In this document: one piece after another, positions 1 to 5,905 of the stretch
Layout of the letters: the number at the start of each line of letters is the position of its first letter
Numbering within the stretch: the first letter of the stretch is position 1
NCBI GenBank assembly: GCA_025457905.1
Contig: JALOTM010000164.1
Coordinates: 1 to 6,434 of the forward strand
DNA: 6,434 bases
Origin: Methanomassiliicoccales archaeon
GTDB taxonomy: Archaea; Thermoplasmatota; Thermoplasmata; Methanomassiliicoccales; UBA472
Direction: 5' to 3'
Position numbers and translations under genes: made by a program
The notes under the pieces: generated by a model
What the model was told of the DNA's origin: nothing
What the model saw: only the letters and a program-made list of their open reading frames with translations
Database searches by the model: none

Positions 1-528
1 GGCTTCAACCTGATGGAGTTCCGCCGGGACGAGACCATAGTGACGCCGTTGCGCATCAAGGGGGACGTGCTCAACGAGCTGCACTACCACCTCCTGCTCT
101 GCTACACCGGCCGCACCAGGGACTCGGCCGGGATAATAGAGTCGCAGCGCAGCGGCATGAGGCAGGGCCGGCCCCAGGTGATCGAGGCCCTGGACAGCGC
201 CAAGCGGTTGGCCGTGGAGACCAAGGACGCCCTGATGCGTGGGGACATCCGCCGCATCGGCGAGCTGCTCCACGAATCCTGGGAGCAGAAGAAGCGCTTC
301 ACGCAGCATATCACCAACGAGCACATCGACCGCATCTATTCAACCGCCATGCGCAGCGGGGCCATCGGCGGAAAGATCTCGGGCGCCGGGGGGGGTGGCT
401 ACATGTTCTTCATCTGCGAGTACGAGCGCAAGCACGAGGTGGCCCGGGCCTTGGCCGAGATGGGCGCGGGCGCGCAGAACTTCTCGTTCGACAAGTACGG
501 CCTGCAGACCTGGAGATACCGGCCATGA
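1..528 (+). CDS. hddA: D-glycero-D-manno-heptose 7-phosphate kinase (HddA family GHMP kinase), 3' part
   Basis: C-terminal half of a GHMP-superfamily kinase. The frame is open to the left edge (it reads G-F-N-L before the Met at 13), so that Met is internal and the true start lies outside the window. HddA phosphorylates C-1 of D-glycero-D-manno-heptose 7-phosphate using ATP to give the 1,7-bisphosphate, in the cytoplasm. Seen in sequence: the family's TPLRI strand, the LLCYTGRTRDSA segment (HddA proteins have a similar FTG.SR.SA stretch) followed by an IIESQ helix, and the glycine-rich GHMP motif 3 GGKISGAGGGG at nt 367-399. The stop overlaps the next start as ATGA, so it is translationally coupled to the GmhA-GmhB fusion, which supports heptose over other GHMP substrates. 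An eight-G run (388-395) lies in the glycine loop with the frame intact. It could act on a related sugar phosphate, since the N-terminal motifs are not visible. Confidence 0.87.
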   Translation, partial: GFNLMEFRRDETIVTPLRIKGDVLNELHYHLLLCYTGRTRDSAGIIESQRSGMRQGRPQVIEALDSAKRLAVETKDALMRGDIRRIGELLHESWEQKKRFTQHITNEHIDRIYSTAMRSGAIGGKISGAGGGGYMFFICEYERKHEVARALAEMGAGAQNFSFDKYGLQTWRYRP

Positions 529-1556
529 GCGAGCTGGTGCGCCGGGAGCTGGCGGAGAGCTCCTCGGTGATCTCGAGGGTCGACGCGGGGCAGGTGATGG
601 GGGTGGCGCAGGCCCTCATCAAGGTGTTCCGGGGGGGCGGGAAGGTGGTGCTCTTCGGCAACGGCGGCAGCGCCGCGGACGCCCAGCACATCGCCGCCGA
701 GTTCTCCGGGCGCTACATGATGGAGCGGGCACCGCTGCACGCCATGGCGCTCACCAACCTGTCCAGCATCACGGCCATCGGGAACGACTACTCGTACGAG
801 ACGGTGTTCGAGCGCCAGGTCGAGGGCTCGGTGCGCCGGGGGGACGCCGTTGTCGCCATATCCACCTCCGGCAGCTCCAGGAACGTGCTCCGGGCCGTGG
901 CCAAGGCCAGGGAGCTGGGGGCCGTGACCATCGGCTTCTCGGGGGAGTCCGGCCGCCTCAGGGAGGAGGTGGACGTGGCCCTCGTGATACCGTCGAGGAG
1001 CACGCCGCGGATACAGGAGGGCTACATGGCCGCGGCGCACGTCATATGCGGCCTGGTGGAGAAGGGCCTGTTCGGTAGGAGGGCGGTGTTCATCGACCGG
1101 GACGACACCGTCGCCAAGGACGTCCCCTACTGCCCCAGCCCTGACAGGCTGGAGCTGTTCGAGGGCGTGGGCCGTTCCATCAGGCGCCTAAACGAGGCGG
1201 GGTTCCTGGTCATCATGGTCACCAACCAGTCCGGTGTGGGACGGGGGTACTTCACGGTACAGGACCTGGACCGCATCCATGAGAAGATGAGGAAGGACCT
1301 GGCCAAGGACGGCGCCCGCCTGGACGCCATCTACTTCTGCCCGCACCTGCCCGACGAGGGGTGCGACTGCCGCAAGCCGGAGGTGGGCATGGTGCTGCAG
1401 GCCCTGGAGGAGTTCGACATCGACCTCTCCTCATCCTTCGTCATCGGGGACAGCGAGAGGGAGATGGAGATGGCGCGGAGGGTCGGCGCCAAGGGGTTGC
1501 AGGTGCGGGAGGGCTTTGACTTCAACCGCGCCGTCGACGAGGTGCTGGGCGGCTGA
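525..1556 (+). CDS. gmhA-gmhB: Fused sedoheptulose-7-phosphate isomerase / heptose-1,7-bisphosphate phosphatase (GmhA-GmhB)
   Basis: Bifunctional 343-residue protein. Residues 1-183 are a SIS-fold isomerase (sedoheptulose 7-P to D-glycero-D-manno-heptose 7-P). It has the FGNGGSAADAQH phosphate-binding segment (44-55) and all four GmhA zinc/catalytic positions with family spacing: H55, E59, Q164, H172. Residues 187-343 are a GmhB-type HAD phosphatase that removes the 7-phosphate: nucleophile D191 and D193, TNQSG at 233-237, the structural zinc loop C272-x-H274...C280-x-C282, K284, and GDS at 308-310. The HAD part starts straight after the isomerase with practically no linker. Motif I reads DRDDT where GmhB usually has DRDGT, and the last acidic position is E313 rather than Asp. 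The start overlaps the stop of the upstream kinase (ATGA), so the kinase step and the two flanking steps are co-expressed. Only the nucleotidyl-transfer step is missing from this operon fragment. HAD specificity (alpha or beta anomer) cannot be read from sequence. Confidence 0.93.
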   Translation: MSELVRRELAESSSVISRVDAGQVMGVAQALIKVFRGGGKVVLFGNGGSAADAQHIAAEFSGRYMMERAPLHAMALTNLSSITAIGNDYSYETVFERQVEGSVRRGDAVVAISTSGSSRNVLRAVAKARELGAVTIGFSGESGRLREEVDVALVIPSRSTPRIQEGYMAAAHVICGLVEKGLFGRRAVFIDRDDTVAKDVPYCPSPDRLELFEGVGRSIRRLNEAGFLVIMVTNQSGVGRGYFTVQDLDRIHEKMRKDLAKDGARLDAIYFCPHLPDEGCDCRKPEVGMVLQALEEFDIDLSSSFVIGDSEREMEMARRVGAKGLQVREGFDFNRAVDEVLGG

Positions 1557-2444
1557 TCACCGGGAGCCCAGGTCCTTGGTGGAGGACACCTGCTGCCATA
1601 CCGCCTTGTCGCCCTTGTCCAGGGCCACGTACACGGTGGCGTAAAGGCGGGAGTAGGCCTCCAGGAGCATGGCGCCCAGCACCAGCGGGAGCGGGTCGGG
1701 CGTGTCCCTCAGGTAGGAGAGGTAGGCCTGGAAGAGGTAGCGCGAGTTCCAGGTGGGGATGTCATAGCCATGCAGCCGCTTCATGTACTTCTCCCCGATG
1801 TTCACACGGGTGCGCTGCCTGACGAAGTCCCTGACAGTGCCTGGTCCCTTGTTGCGGACGATGGCCTTGGGGGCATAGACCGTGGTCATGCCCCTTCGTT
1901 CCAGGTCCATGCGGATAAGGTCCTCGTCGGACTGGGTGGAGGTGGGGAGGGACCTGCCCAGGGGGCGGAAGGCCATGAGCTCGCCCACCTTGGGGTAGAT
2001 GAGGGCGACGCGATGATGCATCTCCCAGAGCATGTGCGTGGCCACGCCCGCCAAGCTGTCCCGGGGGTCGATGGGGACGGGATGGCCACCGACGACACCT
2101 ACCTCCTCGTCCAATAAGGGCTCGAGGAGGGCCTGCAGGCTGCCCTCTTCTAGTCGGTTATCGGCATTGACCAGGACCAGGACGTCGCCCTTGGCCAGGG
2201 TGAGGAAGAGATTGATGGCGGAGTTCTTCCCCTCCCTCCTCTCCTCCCTTACCAGACGGACCCTCGCGTCCCTTTCTTCGAACGACCTTACCACGACATC
2301 GGTATCGTCCGTGCTGCCGCTGGAAACGACGACGGCCTCGAGCAGCGTGAGGCCCTGCAGCCTCTGAGACAGAATCGACTCCAGGCAGCTTCCGATGTTG
2401 CGCCCCTCGTTGTAGGCGCATATCCCTATGGACACCGACGACAT
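1557..2444 (-). CDS. Family 2 glycosyltransferase
   Basis: A 295-residue GT-A fold transferase, probably cytoplasmic or membrane-associated, moving a sugar from a nucleotide- or lipid-linked donor. Seen: N-terminal IGICAYNEGRNIG (6-18), the nucleotide-binding SSGSTDDT (41-48), REGKNSAIN (70-78), and VNADN (92-96) at the DxD position, with N-x-D-N instead of a canonical DxD. An acidic SDEDL (172-176) could supply the catalytic base, and QRTR (210-213) resembles the QxxRW region of processive GT2 enzymes. A hydrophobic stretch at about 252-275 (LPLVLGAMLLEAYSRLYATVYV) may be a membrane-associating helix. The ATG at 2444 sits about 31 bp from a TATA-like box, so it is probably read from a very short leader. 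Its stop abuts the stop of the heptose operon with no base between. Acceptor and donor are unknown; a heptose donor is possible only from context. Confidence 0.88.
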   Translation of the reverse strand: MSSVSIGICAYNEGRNIGSCLESILSQRLQGLTLLEAVVVSSGSTDDTDVVVRSFEERDARVRLVREERREGKNSAINLFLTLAKGDVLVLVNADNRLEEGSLQALLEPLLDEEVGVVGGHPVPIDPRDSLAGVATHMLWEMHHRVALIYPKVGELMAFRPLGRSLPTSTQSDEDLIRMDLERRGMTTVYAPKAIVRNKGPGTVRDFVRQRTRVNIGEKYMKRLHGYDIPTWNSRYLFQAYLSYLRDTPDPLPLVLGAMLLEAYSRLYATVYVALDKGDKAVWQQVSSTKDLGSR

Positions 2445-2469
2445 CTCTGCCGACGGAATCCCCTTGGCG

Positions 2470-2480
2470 TTATTTTAACC
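2470..2480 (-). promoter_or_regulatory. TATA-like box for the minus-strand glycosyltransferase
   Basis: On the minus strand this reads GGTTAAAATAA, an A/T island in GC-rich DNA centred about 31 bp upstream of the ATG at 2444. In archaea transcription starts about 25 bp past the TATA box, which would put the start within a few bases of the ATG, giving a nearly leaderless mRNA. No convincing Shine-Dalgarno sequence precedes the ATG. Confidence 0.5.
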
Positions 2481-2564
2481 TCGCATGGGGGCCCGTTGGC
2501 CCTGGTCGTTGATGCCAGGAGCAGCTGCCGACCGGGGATGTGGCGGTCAACGATATGCCAAGTG

Positions 2565-2572
2565 CTTTATAC
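2565..2572 (+). promoter_or_regulatory. TATA-like box for the dolichol-phosphate-mannose-synthase-like gene
   Basis: CTTTATAC matches the archaeal TATA consensus well and is centred about 35 bp upstream of the ATG at 2604, predicting a leader of roughly ten bases or fewer. It is divergent from the minus-strand promoter at 2470-2480 across about 85 bp. Confidence 0.6.
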
Positions 2573-2603
2573 TCATGTGCGATTCTTTTGAACAGGGTAT
2601 GGA

Positions 2604-3314
2604 ATGGCCGAGGAGAGGGCAGACCATCGTCTTTTCTCCATCGTGATCCCCACGTACAACGAGGTAGGGAACGTCGGAGCCATGGTCAGTGAGCTCGGGC
2701 GCCGCTACCCAGGGGTCAAGGTCATCATCGTCGACGACAACTCCCAGGATGGCACGGTCCAGGCCGTGGAGGCCCTCCTCGGATCGAACCCGGGCCTCAA
2801 GCTCATCAGGCGGGACCCGGCCGATCGCGGGCTCACCGCGTCGGTCATGGACGGCATCATGTCCGTGGGCACGGAGAGGTTCGTGGTCATGGACTGCGAC
2901 TTCCAGCATCCCCCCGTGTACGTGGGGCAGCTCATGAAGGCCACGGATTCCGCGGACCTGGTGGTCGCGGCCAGGGAGGGCATGGGGCCCCTCAGCCTCG
3001 GCCGCAGGGTCGCCTCCAGCGGGGCCCACAAGCTGGCGTCCTTCTATCTCTGGTTCCGGAGGAGGCCCCGGTCCTCCGACCTGATGAGCGGATTCTTCGC
3101 CGGGCGGACCGCGCTCGCCAAGAGCATCACCGCTTCATGCCCCGGGATGCCGTCGTCATCGACTCCAGGTATAGGTTCGGGGACCGCGCTAGCGGGTCGT
3201 CCAAGCTCAATGCCGACATCGTGCTCTCGGTCCTCAGGCAATGCGGCCTGGGAGGCAAGGTGGCCAGCGGGACGCTGCACTTCTTCTGGATCAACAAGGC
3301 CGGGCGGGCGGTAG
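2604..3314 (+). CDS. Dolichol-phosphate-mannosyltransferase-like GT2, N-terminal frame (frameshifted near 3130)
   Basis: Resembles polyprenol/dolichol-phosphate sugar synthases, which load a sugar from GDP- or UDP-sugar onto a lipid carrier at the membrane. Seen: FSIVIPTYNE (11-20), VDDNSQDGT (43-51), MDCDFQHPP (96-104, the metal-binding DxD and QHPP signature), and DLMSGFF (159-165). Homology ends around residue 175 (about nt 3128). The rest of this open frame to 3314 is Ser/Pro/Gly-rich out-of-frame translation. The expected continuation (FGDR..G.SKL and the membrane tail) is found in a different frame just downstream. The stretch equivalent to GFK.LLEIL, normally between these parts, is not found in any frame, so the lesion looks like a short deletion rather than one miscalled base. 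Either the gene is inactivated or the assembly is wrong here. The start at 2604 follows a TATA box and has no strong ribosome site. Confidence 0.82.
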   Translation: MAEERADHRLFSIVIPTYNEVGNVGAMVSELGRRYPGVKVIIVDDNSQDGTVQAVEALLGSNPGLKLIRRDPADRGLTASVMDGIMSVGTERFVVMDCDFQHPPVYVGQLMKATDSADLVVAAREGMGPLSLGRRVASSGAHKLASFYLWFRRRPRSSDLMSGFFAGRTALAKSITASCPGMPSSSTPGIGSGTALAGRPSSMPTSCSRSSGNAAWEARWPAGRCTSSGSTRPGGR

Positions 3315-3367
3315 GATTCGTCCTTCTTGCGGCCATATTCGCAATCGTCATTTCGATTGCGGCTTGA
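3131..3367 (+). pseudogene. Out-of-frame C-terminal part of the same GT2 (FGDR..GSSKL and membrane tail)
   Basis: Read in the frame of the ATG at 3137, this gives VVIDSRYRFGDRASGSSKLN, which matches the C-terminal catalytic-domain end of dolichol-phosphate sugar synthases (F.FG.R..GESKL). It then continues about 35 residues and finishes with one hydrophobic helix (AVGFVLLAAIFAIVISIAA) that would anchor the protein. It has no start context of its own; the ATG at 3137 is internal to the ancestral gene. From SGFF (3087) to FGDR (3176) there are only 89 bases, clearly less than the spacing I recall for archaeal homologues (about 42 residues). That is consistent with a loss of roughly 37 bases, which also explains the frame change. 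Confidence 0.75.
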
Positions 3368-3421
3368 GGCAGGATATTCGTAACGATGCTACGATTAATA
3401 CTATCATGTCCCTTGTTTAAC

Positions 3422-3434
3422 ATCGTTGAACGAT
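3422..3434. promoter_or_regulatory. Perfect palindrome ATCGTTGAACGAT upstream of the ACT gene
   Basis: Six-base arms ATCGTT and AACGAT around a single G form a perfect 13-bp palindrome, ending about 17 bp upstream of the TATA-like box of the ACT gene, where an archaeal activator or repressor could bind. A further AACGATG copy lies at 3382-3388. The same half-site TCGTTGA/TCAACGA occurs twice in the other intergenic region (2506-2512 and 2547-2553). Operator function is inferred only from position and symmetry. Confidence 0.4.
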
Positions 3435-3443
3435 ATGCGACCA

Positions 3444-3460
3444 TAGGAAACCTTTTCTAC
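3444..3460 (+). promoter_or_regulatory. BRE/TATA-like promoter of the tandem-ACT gene
   Basis: A purine-rich AGGAAAC stretch directly precedes CTTTTCTA (3452-3459), resembling an archaeal BRE plus TATA box. It is centred about 29 bp from the ATG at 3484, so the transcript would be almost leaderless. The TATA match is imperfect (TTTTCTA). Confidence 0.4.
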
Positions 3461-3483
3461 CAAGGCCGACAAATAGGGCGGCG

Positions 3484-3870
3484 ATGACGACCAAGCAGTT
3501 CGAGGTTTTAGTGCAGGACAAGCCTGGCGAGGTCGCCCGGCTTGCCGAGGTATTGGCCAAGAACGCAGTGAACATCCGTGGGATATCCACGGACCTGGGC
3601 AAGGCCCAACCGGTCGTCCACGTCATCACCGACGACGAGGCGACCGCTCGCCGGATCCTGAAGGCGAGCGGCATGGACTTCCGGGAGAAGGACGTGCTGG
3701 TGATATCCATGTCCGACAAGCCCGGGGAGCTTGCCAAGGTCACCAGGAAGCTGGCCAAGGCGGGCGTGAACATCGAGAGCATGTTCATTTTGGTGCCGAA
3801 GGTCTCAGAGGTCCAGGTGGCCGTGGGCGTGGACGCCCGCGACAAGGCCCAGGACATGCTGCTGAAGTGA
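3484..3870 (+). CDS. Stand-alone tandem ACT-domain protein
   Basis: 128 residues made only of two ACT domains, about 5-68 and 70-127, with a clear internal duplication: QDKPGEVARLAEVLAKNAVNI (11-31) against SDKPGELAKVTRKLAKAGVNI (77-97). ACT domains bind amino acids or other small ligands at the loop after the first strand (DKPG) and at dimer interfaces. Proteins with only ACT repeats and no catalytic or DNA-binding domain are thought to act as sensors or partner subunits. There is no transmembrane segment or signal peptide, so it should be cytoplasmic. The start at 3484 is supported by a short-leader promoter, and the first ACT strand begins at residue 5. Its stop lies one base from the stop of the convergent transporter gene. 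No partner enzyme of amino-acid metabolism lies in this window, so the ligand and target are unknown. Confidence 0.88.
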   Translation: MTTKQFEVLVQDKPGEVARLAEVLAKNAVNIRGISTDLGKAQPVVHVITDDEATARRILKASGMDFREKDVLVISMSDKPGELAKVTRKLAKAGVNIESMFILVPKVSEVQVAVGVDARDKAQDMLLK

Positions 3871-3871
3871 C

Positions 3872-4780
3872 CTAGGCCTCTCCCTTCCTTTTGCCATTCT
3901 TCCTGCCGTTGTTCTCCTGGATGGACACCAGCACTATAGCGGAAACGATGAGGGCCGCCCCCACCGCCGTGAGCAGGTCCGGGACCTCGCTCAGGATGAG
4001 GTAGGCGAAGAGCATGGCGAAGACTATCTCCAGCAGGAGGATGATGGAGGAATCGGTGGCGCCCTTTCCCTTCAGCCCTGCGATGTACAGCAGGAAGGCG
4101 CCCCCGGTGCAGAACAGAGCCACGTAGGCCACGGCGATGATTCCGTTCACCGTCAGCTCGTAGCTCTGCGAGAAGATGAGAGCGATGGGGATGGAGGCCG
4201 CCAGGGTGGTGACTATCACGCTGCTGGTCATGTTGAGCACATCAGGATGCTTGTTCAGGGCCTTCTTCTGGTACACGATATAGAAGGCCCAGACCAGGCC
4301 GGCGGACAGGACGATCAGGTTCCCGACCAGGCTTCCGTCCGTCAGCCTCCCCAGGTCCCCTCCGGTGGATACCACGAAGACGCCCAGCAGCCCGACGGCC
4401 AGTCCGATGATGGTGAACTTGCTGATGGACTCCTTGAGCAGGACGGCGGCCAGCACGGCGACGTACACCACGTTGATGTCCACGAGCAGGACGGTGTTGG
4501 TGGCGCTGGTCATGGTCAGCCCCACGTTCTGCAGCACCAGCCCTATGGCGTTCAGGATGCCGATGCCCCAGATCATCTTGTCCTTGTAGATGGAGGCGTC
4601 GAAGGACCCCAGCAGGAAGGTGACGAGAAGAAGGAAGGGCGTGGCGATGAGGAAGCGCATCATGGCGAAGAAGTAGGGGTCGACCTCCTCCACTCCGATC
4701 TTGGAGGCCACGAAGCTCGTGCCCCAGATGAAGCTGGAGAGGATGAGGAACGCCTCGAACCTGTCCACCCTTAGACGCAT
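3872..4780 (-). CDS. EamA/DMT-family transporter
   Basis: 302-residue polytopic membrane protein of the drug/metabolite transporter superfamily with two EamA repeats of five helices. Predicted helices by hydrophobicity: about 10-30, 36-58, 69-88, 95-114, 121-140, 150-170, 184-205, 211-234, 245-263, 269-287. Typical features are FIWGTSFVASKIG (17-29), the small-residue helix ends, and the LLEIVFAMLFAYLILSE segment (248-264) that marks the second repeat. A positively charged cytoplasmic tail (NGRKNGKRKGEA) closes it. Members export or import amino acids, nucleotide sugars and other metabolites; substrate cannot be assigned. A nucleotide-sugar role is conceivable beside sugar-activation genes but is a guess. 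It is read from a TATA-like box about 26 bp before its ATG and is convergent with the ACT gene. Confidence 0.92.
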   Translation of the reverse strand: MRLRVDRFEAFLILSSFIWGTSFVASKIGVEEVDPYFFAMMRFLIATPFLLLVTFLLGSFDASIYKDKMIWGIGILNAIGLVLQNVGLTMTSATNTVLLVDINVVYVAVLAAVLLKESISKFTIIGLAVGLLGVFVVSTGGDLGRLTDGSLVGNLIVLSAGLVWAFYIVYQKKALNKHPDVLNMTSSVIVTTLAASIPIALIFSQSYELTVNGIIAVAYVALFCTGGAFLLYIAGLKGKGATDSSIILLLEIVFAMLFAYLILSEVPDLLTAVGAALIVSAIVLVSIQENNGRKNGKRKGEA

Positions 4781-4800
4781 CGCGCCCGATACACCATACT

Positions 4801-4810
4801 CGTATTTAGG
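4801..4810 (-). promoter_or_regulatory. TATA-like box for the EamA transporter
   Basis: On the minus strand this reads CCTAAATACG, centred about 26 bp upstream of the transporter ATG at 4780. That predicts transcription starting at or next to the start codon. It lies in the 39-bp gap after the nucleotidyltransferase stop (4820), so the transporter can be transcribed on its own as well as by read-through. Confidence 0.45.
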
Positions 4811-4819
4811 CTAGACGCA

Positions 4820-5899
4820 CTACTCCAACGTCCGCCCCTCCACGAGGCCTGGCTCTCTCAAGACCACGTTGTCTCCCAGCACGCAGTCCTTCAGGGTCAC
4901 TCCCTCCCCGACGAGGCAGCCGTCGCCTACGATGGAGGACTGCACGACCGCCCCCTTTCGCACCAGGCAACTGCTCAGCAGCAAGGAGTCCACGATCTCC
5001 GCCCCTCCTTCCACCACGCTCTCCTGGCCGATGGCGGAGCGGGAGACCAGGGTTCCCTCCCCCACCCTCGCCTCCTCGCCCAGGTAGATGGGGCCGCGCA
5101 GCTTCGCCCCCTTGGCGAAGAACTTGCTGCCGCAGACCTTTCCCTGGACGTCCGTGCCGAAGATGTGGCGCTCCACGCCCTTCCTTTCCGCCATGCCCAG
5201 GTTGGCGTTCAGGAGGTCCCTGGGCTGTCCGATGTCGTGCCACATGCCCCTGAGCCTGAGGCCGAAGAGAGGCTGCCCCTCCTCCATCAGCTTGGGGAAG
5301 AGGTTCTTGGAGAAGTCGAACTTGGTGTCCTGGGGGACCCGGGCGAACGCCTCCTTCTGGATGACGTAGATGCCAGCGTTTATGAGGTTGGAGAAGACGT
5401 CCTCGGTCCTGGGCTTCTCCTTGAAACGGGAGATGCGGCCGTTCTCCTCGATGCCCACGATCCCGAACTGCTCGGGCCTGTCCACCTCGGTCAAGGCGAT
5501 GGTCACCATGGCGCCGGCGGACGTATGGAAGCGGATGATGTGCTCGAAGTCGATGTCCATGAGCACGTCCCCCATCGCCACGACGAAGGTCTCCGGGAGC
5601 TTCTTCTCGAGGAGCTTGACCGCCCCGGCCGTGCCCATGGGCTGCTCCTCGAATGCGTAGACGATGTCAATTCCGAGGGAGCTGCCGTCCCCGAGGGCCT
5701 TGACCACGTCCATGGACTTGTAGCCGCAGGCCAGGTACGCTTGCTCGATGCCCGCGGCCGCCAGGGCTCGCAGGGTGTACTCCACGCAGGGCCTCCCTAG
5801 CACGGGCAGAAGGGGCTTGGGTCGGTGGTTGGTGAGGGGGCGCAGGCGAGTGCCCTCCCCTCCAGCTAGGACCACGGCGGTCTTGACTCCATGTATCAT
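4820..5899 (-). CDS. Sugar-1-phosphate nucleotidyltransferase (GDP-mannose pyrophosphorylase-like) with left-handed beta-helix domain
   Basis: 359 residues. The N-terminal Rossmann-like domain (about 5-240) catalyses sugar-1-P + NTP to NDP-sugar + PPi. It has LAGGEGTRLRPLT (11-23), PKPLLP (28-33 region), PMGTAGAV (87-94), metal-binding GD (110-111), FKEKP (159-163) and WHDIGQP (220-226). The C-terminal part (about 250-345) is a hexapeptide left-handed beta-helix with repeated V/I-G-x-G-x-x-L/V turns, e.g. IGQESVVEGG and VGDGCLVGEGVTL, as in GMPPB-type mannose-1-phosphate guanylyltransferases and archaeal relatives. It most likely makes GDP-mannose, but UTP/dTTP-glucose-1-P or heptose-1-P are not excluded. 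HddC, the expected heptose-1-P guanylyltransferase, is usually short and lacks the helix domain. The start at 5899 places the signature at residue 11, as usual. It feeds donors to pathways such as the neighbouring glycosyltransferases. Confidence 0.9.
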   Translation of the reverse strand: MIHGVKTAVVLAGGEGTRLRPLTNHRPKPLLPVLGRPCVEYTLRALAAAGIEQAYLACGYKSMDVVKALGDGSSLGIDIVYAFEEQPMGTAGAVKLLEKKLPETFVVAMGDVLMDIDFEHIIRFHTSAGAMVTIALTEVDRPEQFGIVGIEENGRISRFKEKPRTEDVFSNLINAGIYVIQKEAFARVPQDTKFDFSKNLFPKLMEEGQPLFGLRLRGMWHDIGQPRDLLNANLGMAERKGVERHIFGTDVQGKVCGSKFFAKGAKLRGPIYLGEEARVGEGTLVSRSAIGQESVVEGGAEIVDSLLLSSCLVRKGAVVQSSIVGDGCLVGEGVTLKDCVLGDNVVLREPGLVEGRTLE

Positions 5900-5905
5900 C
5901 GGCCT

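Noticed and set aside
388..395. Run of eight G as a possible phase-variation tract in the kinase
   Set aside because: It encodes the conserved glycine loop of GHMP motif 3 and the frame is intact; no sign of variation in a single sequence.
399..1040. Long minus-strand frame antisense to the kinase and isomerase
   Set aside because: Lies entirely antisense to coding sequence with clear domains; composition rich in Arg, His, Pro as expected for a shadow.
239..1078. Long open frame on the plus strand spanning the kinase/isomerase junction
   Set aside because: It overlaps two well-supported genes in another frame and has Arg/Gly/Ala-rich low-complexity composition with no family motifs; an effect of high GC.
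3137..3367. Separate small membrane protein starting at the ATG at 3137
   Set aside because: Its N-terminal half matches the FGDR..G.SKL end of dolichol-phosphate sugar synthases, so it is a fragment of the preceding gene and lacks its own promoter or ribosome site.
3382..3427. AACGATG ... CATCGTT inverted repeat as a terminator of the broken glycosyltransferase gene
   Set aside because: Only 7-bp arms with a 32-base loop and no following T-run; more plausible as regulator half-sites.
4247..4774. Plus-strand frame antisense to the transporter, rich in Asp/Glu/Gln/Gly
   Set aside because: Mirror of hydrophobic codons in the transporter; no recognisable domain or promoter.
5165..5800. 211-codon plus-strand frame antisense to the nucleotidyltransferase
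   Set aside because: Acidic, low-complexity translation antisense to a gene with intact catalytic motifs; shadow.
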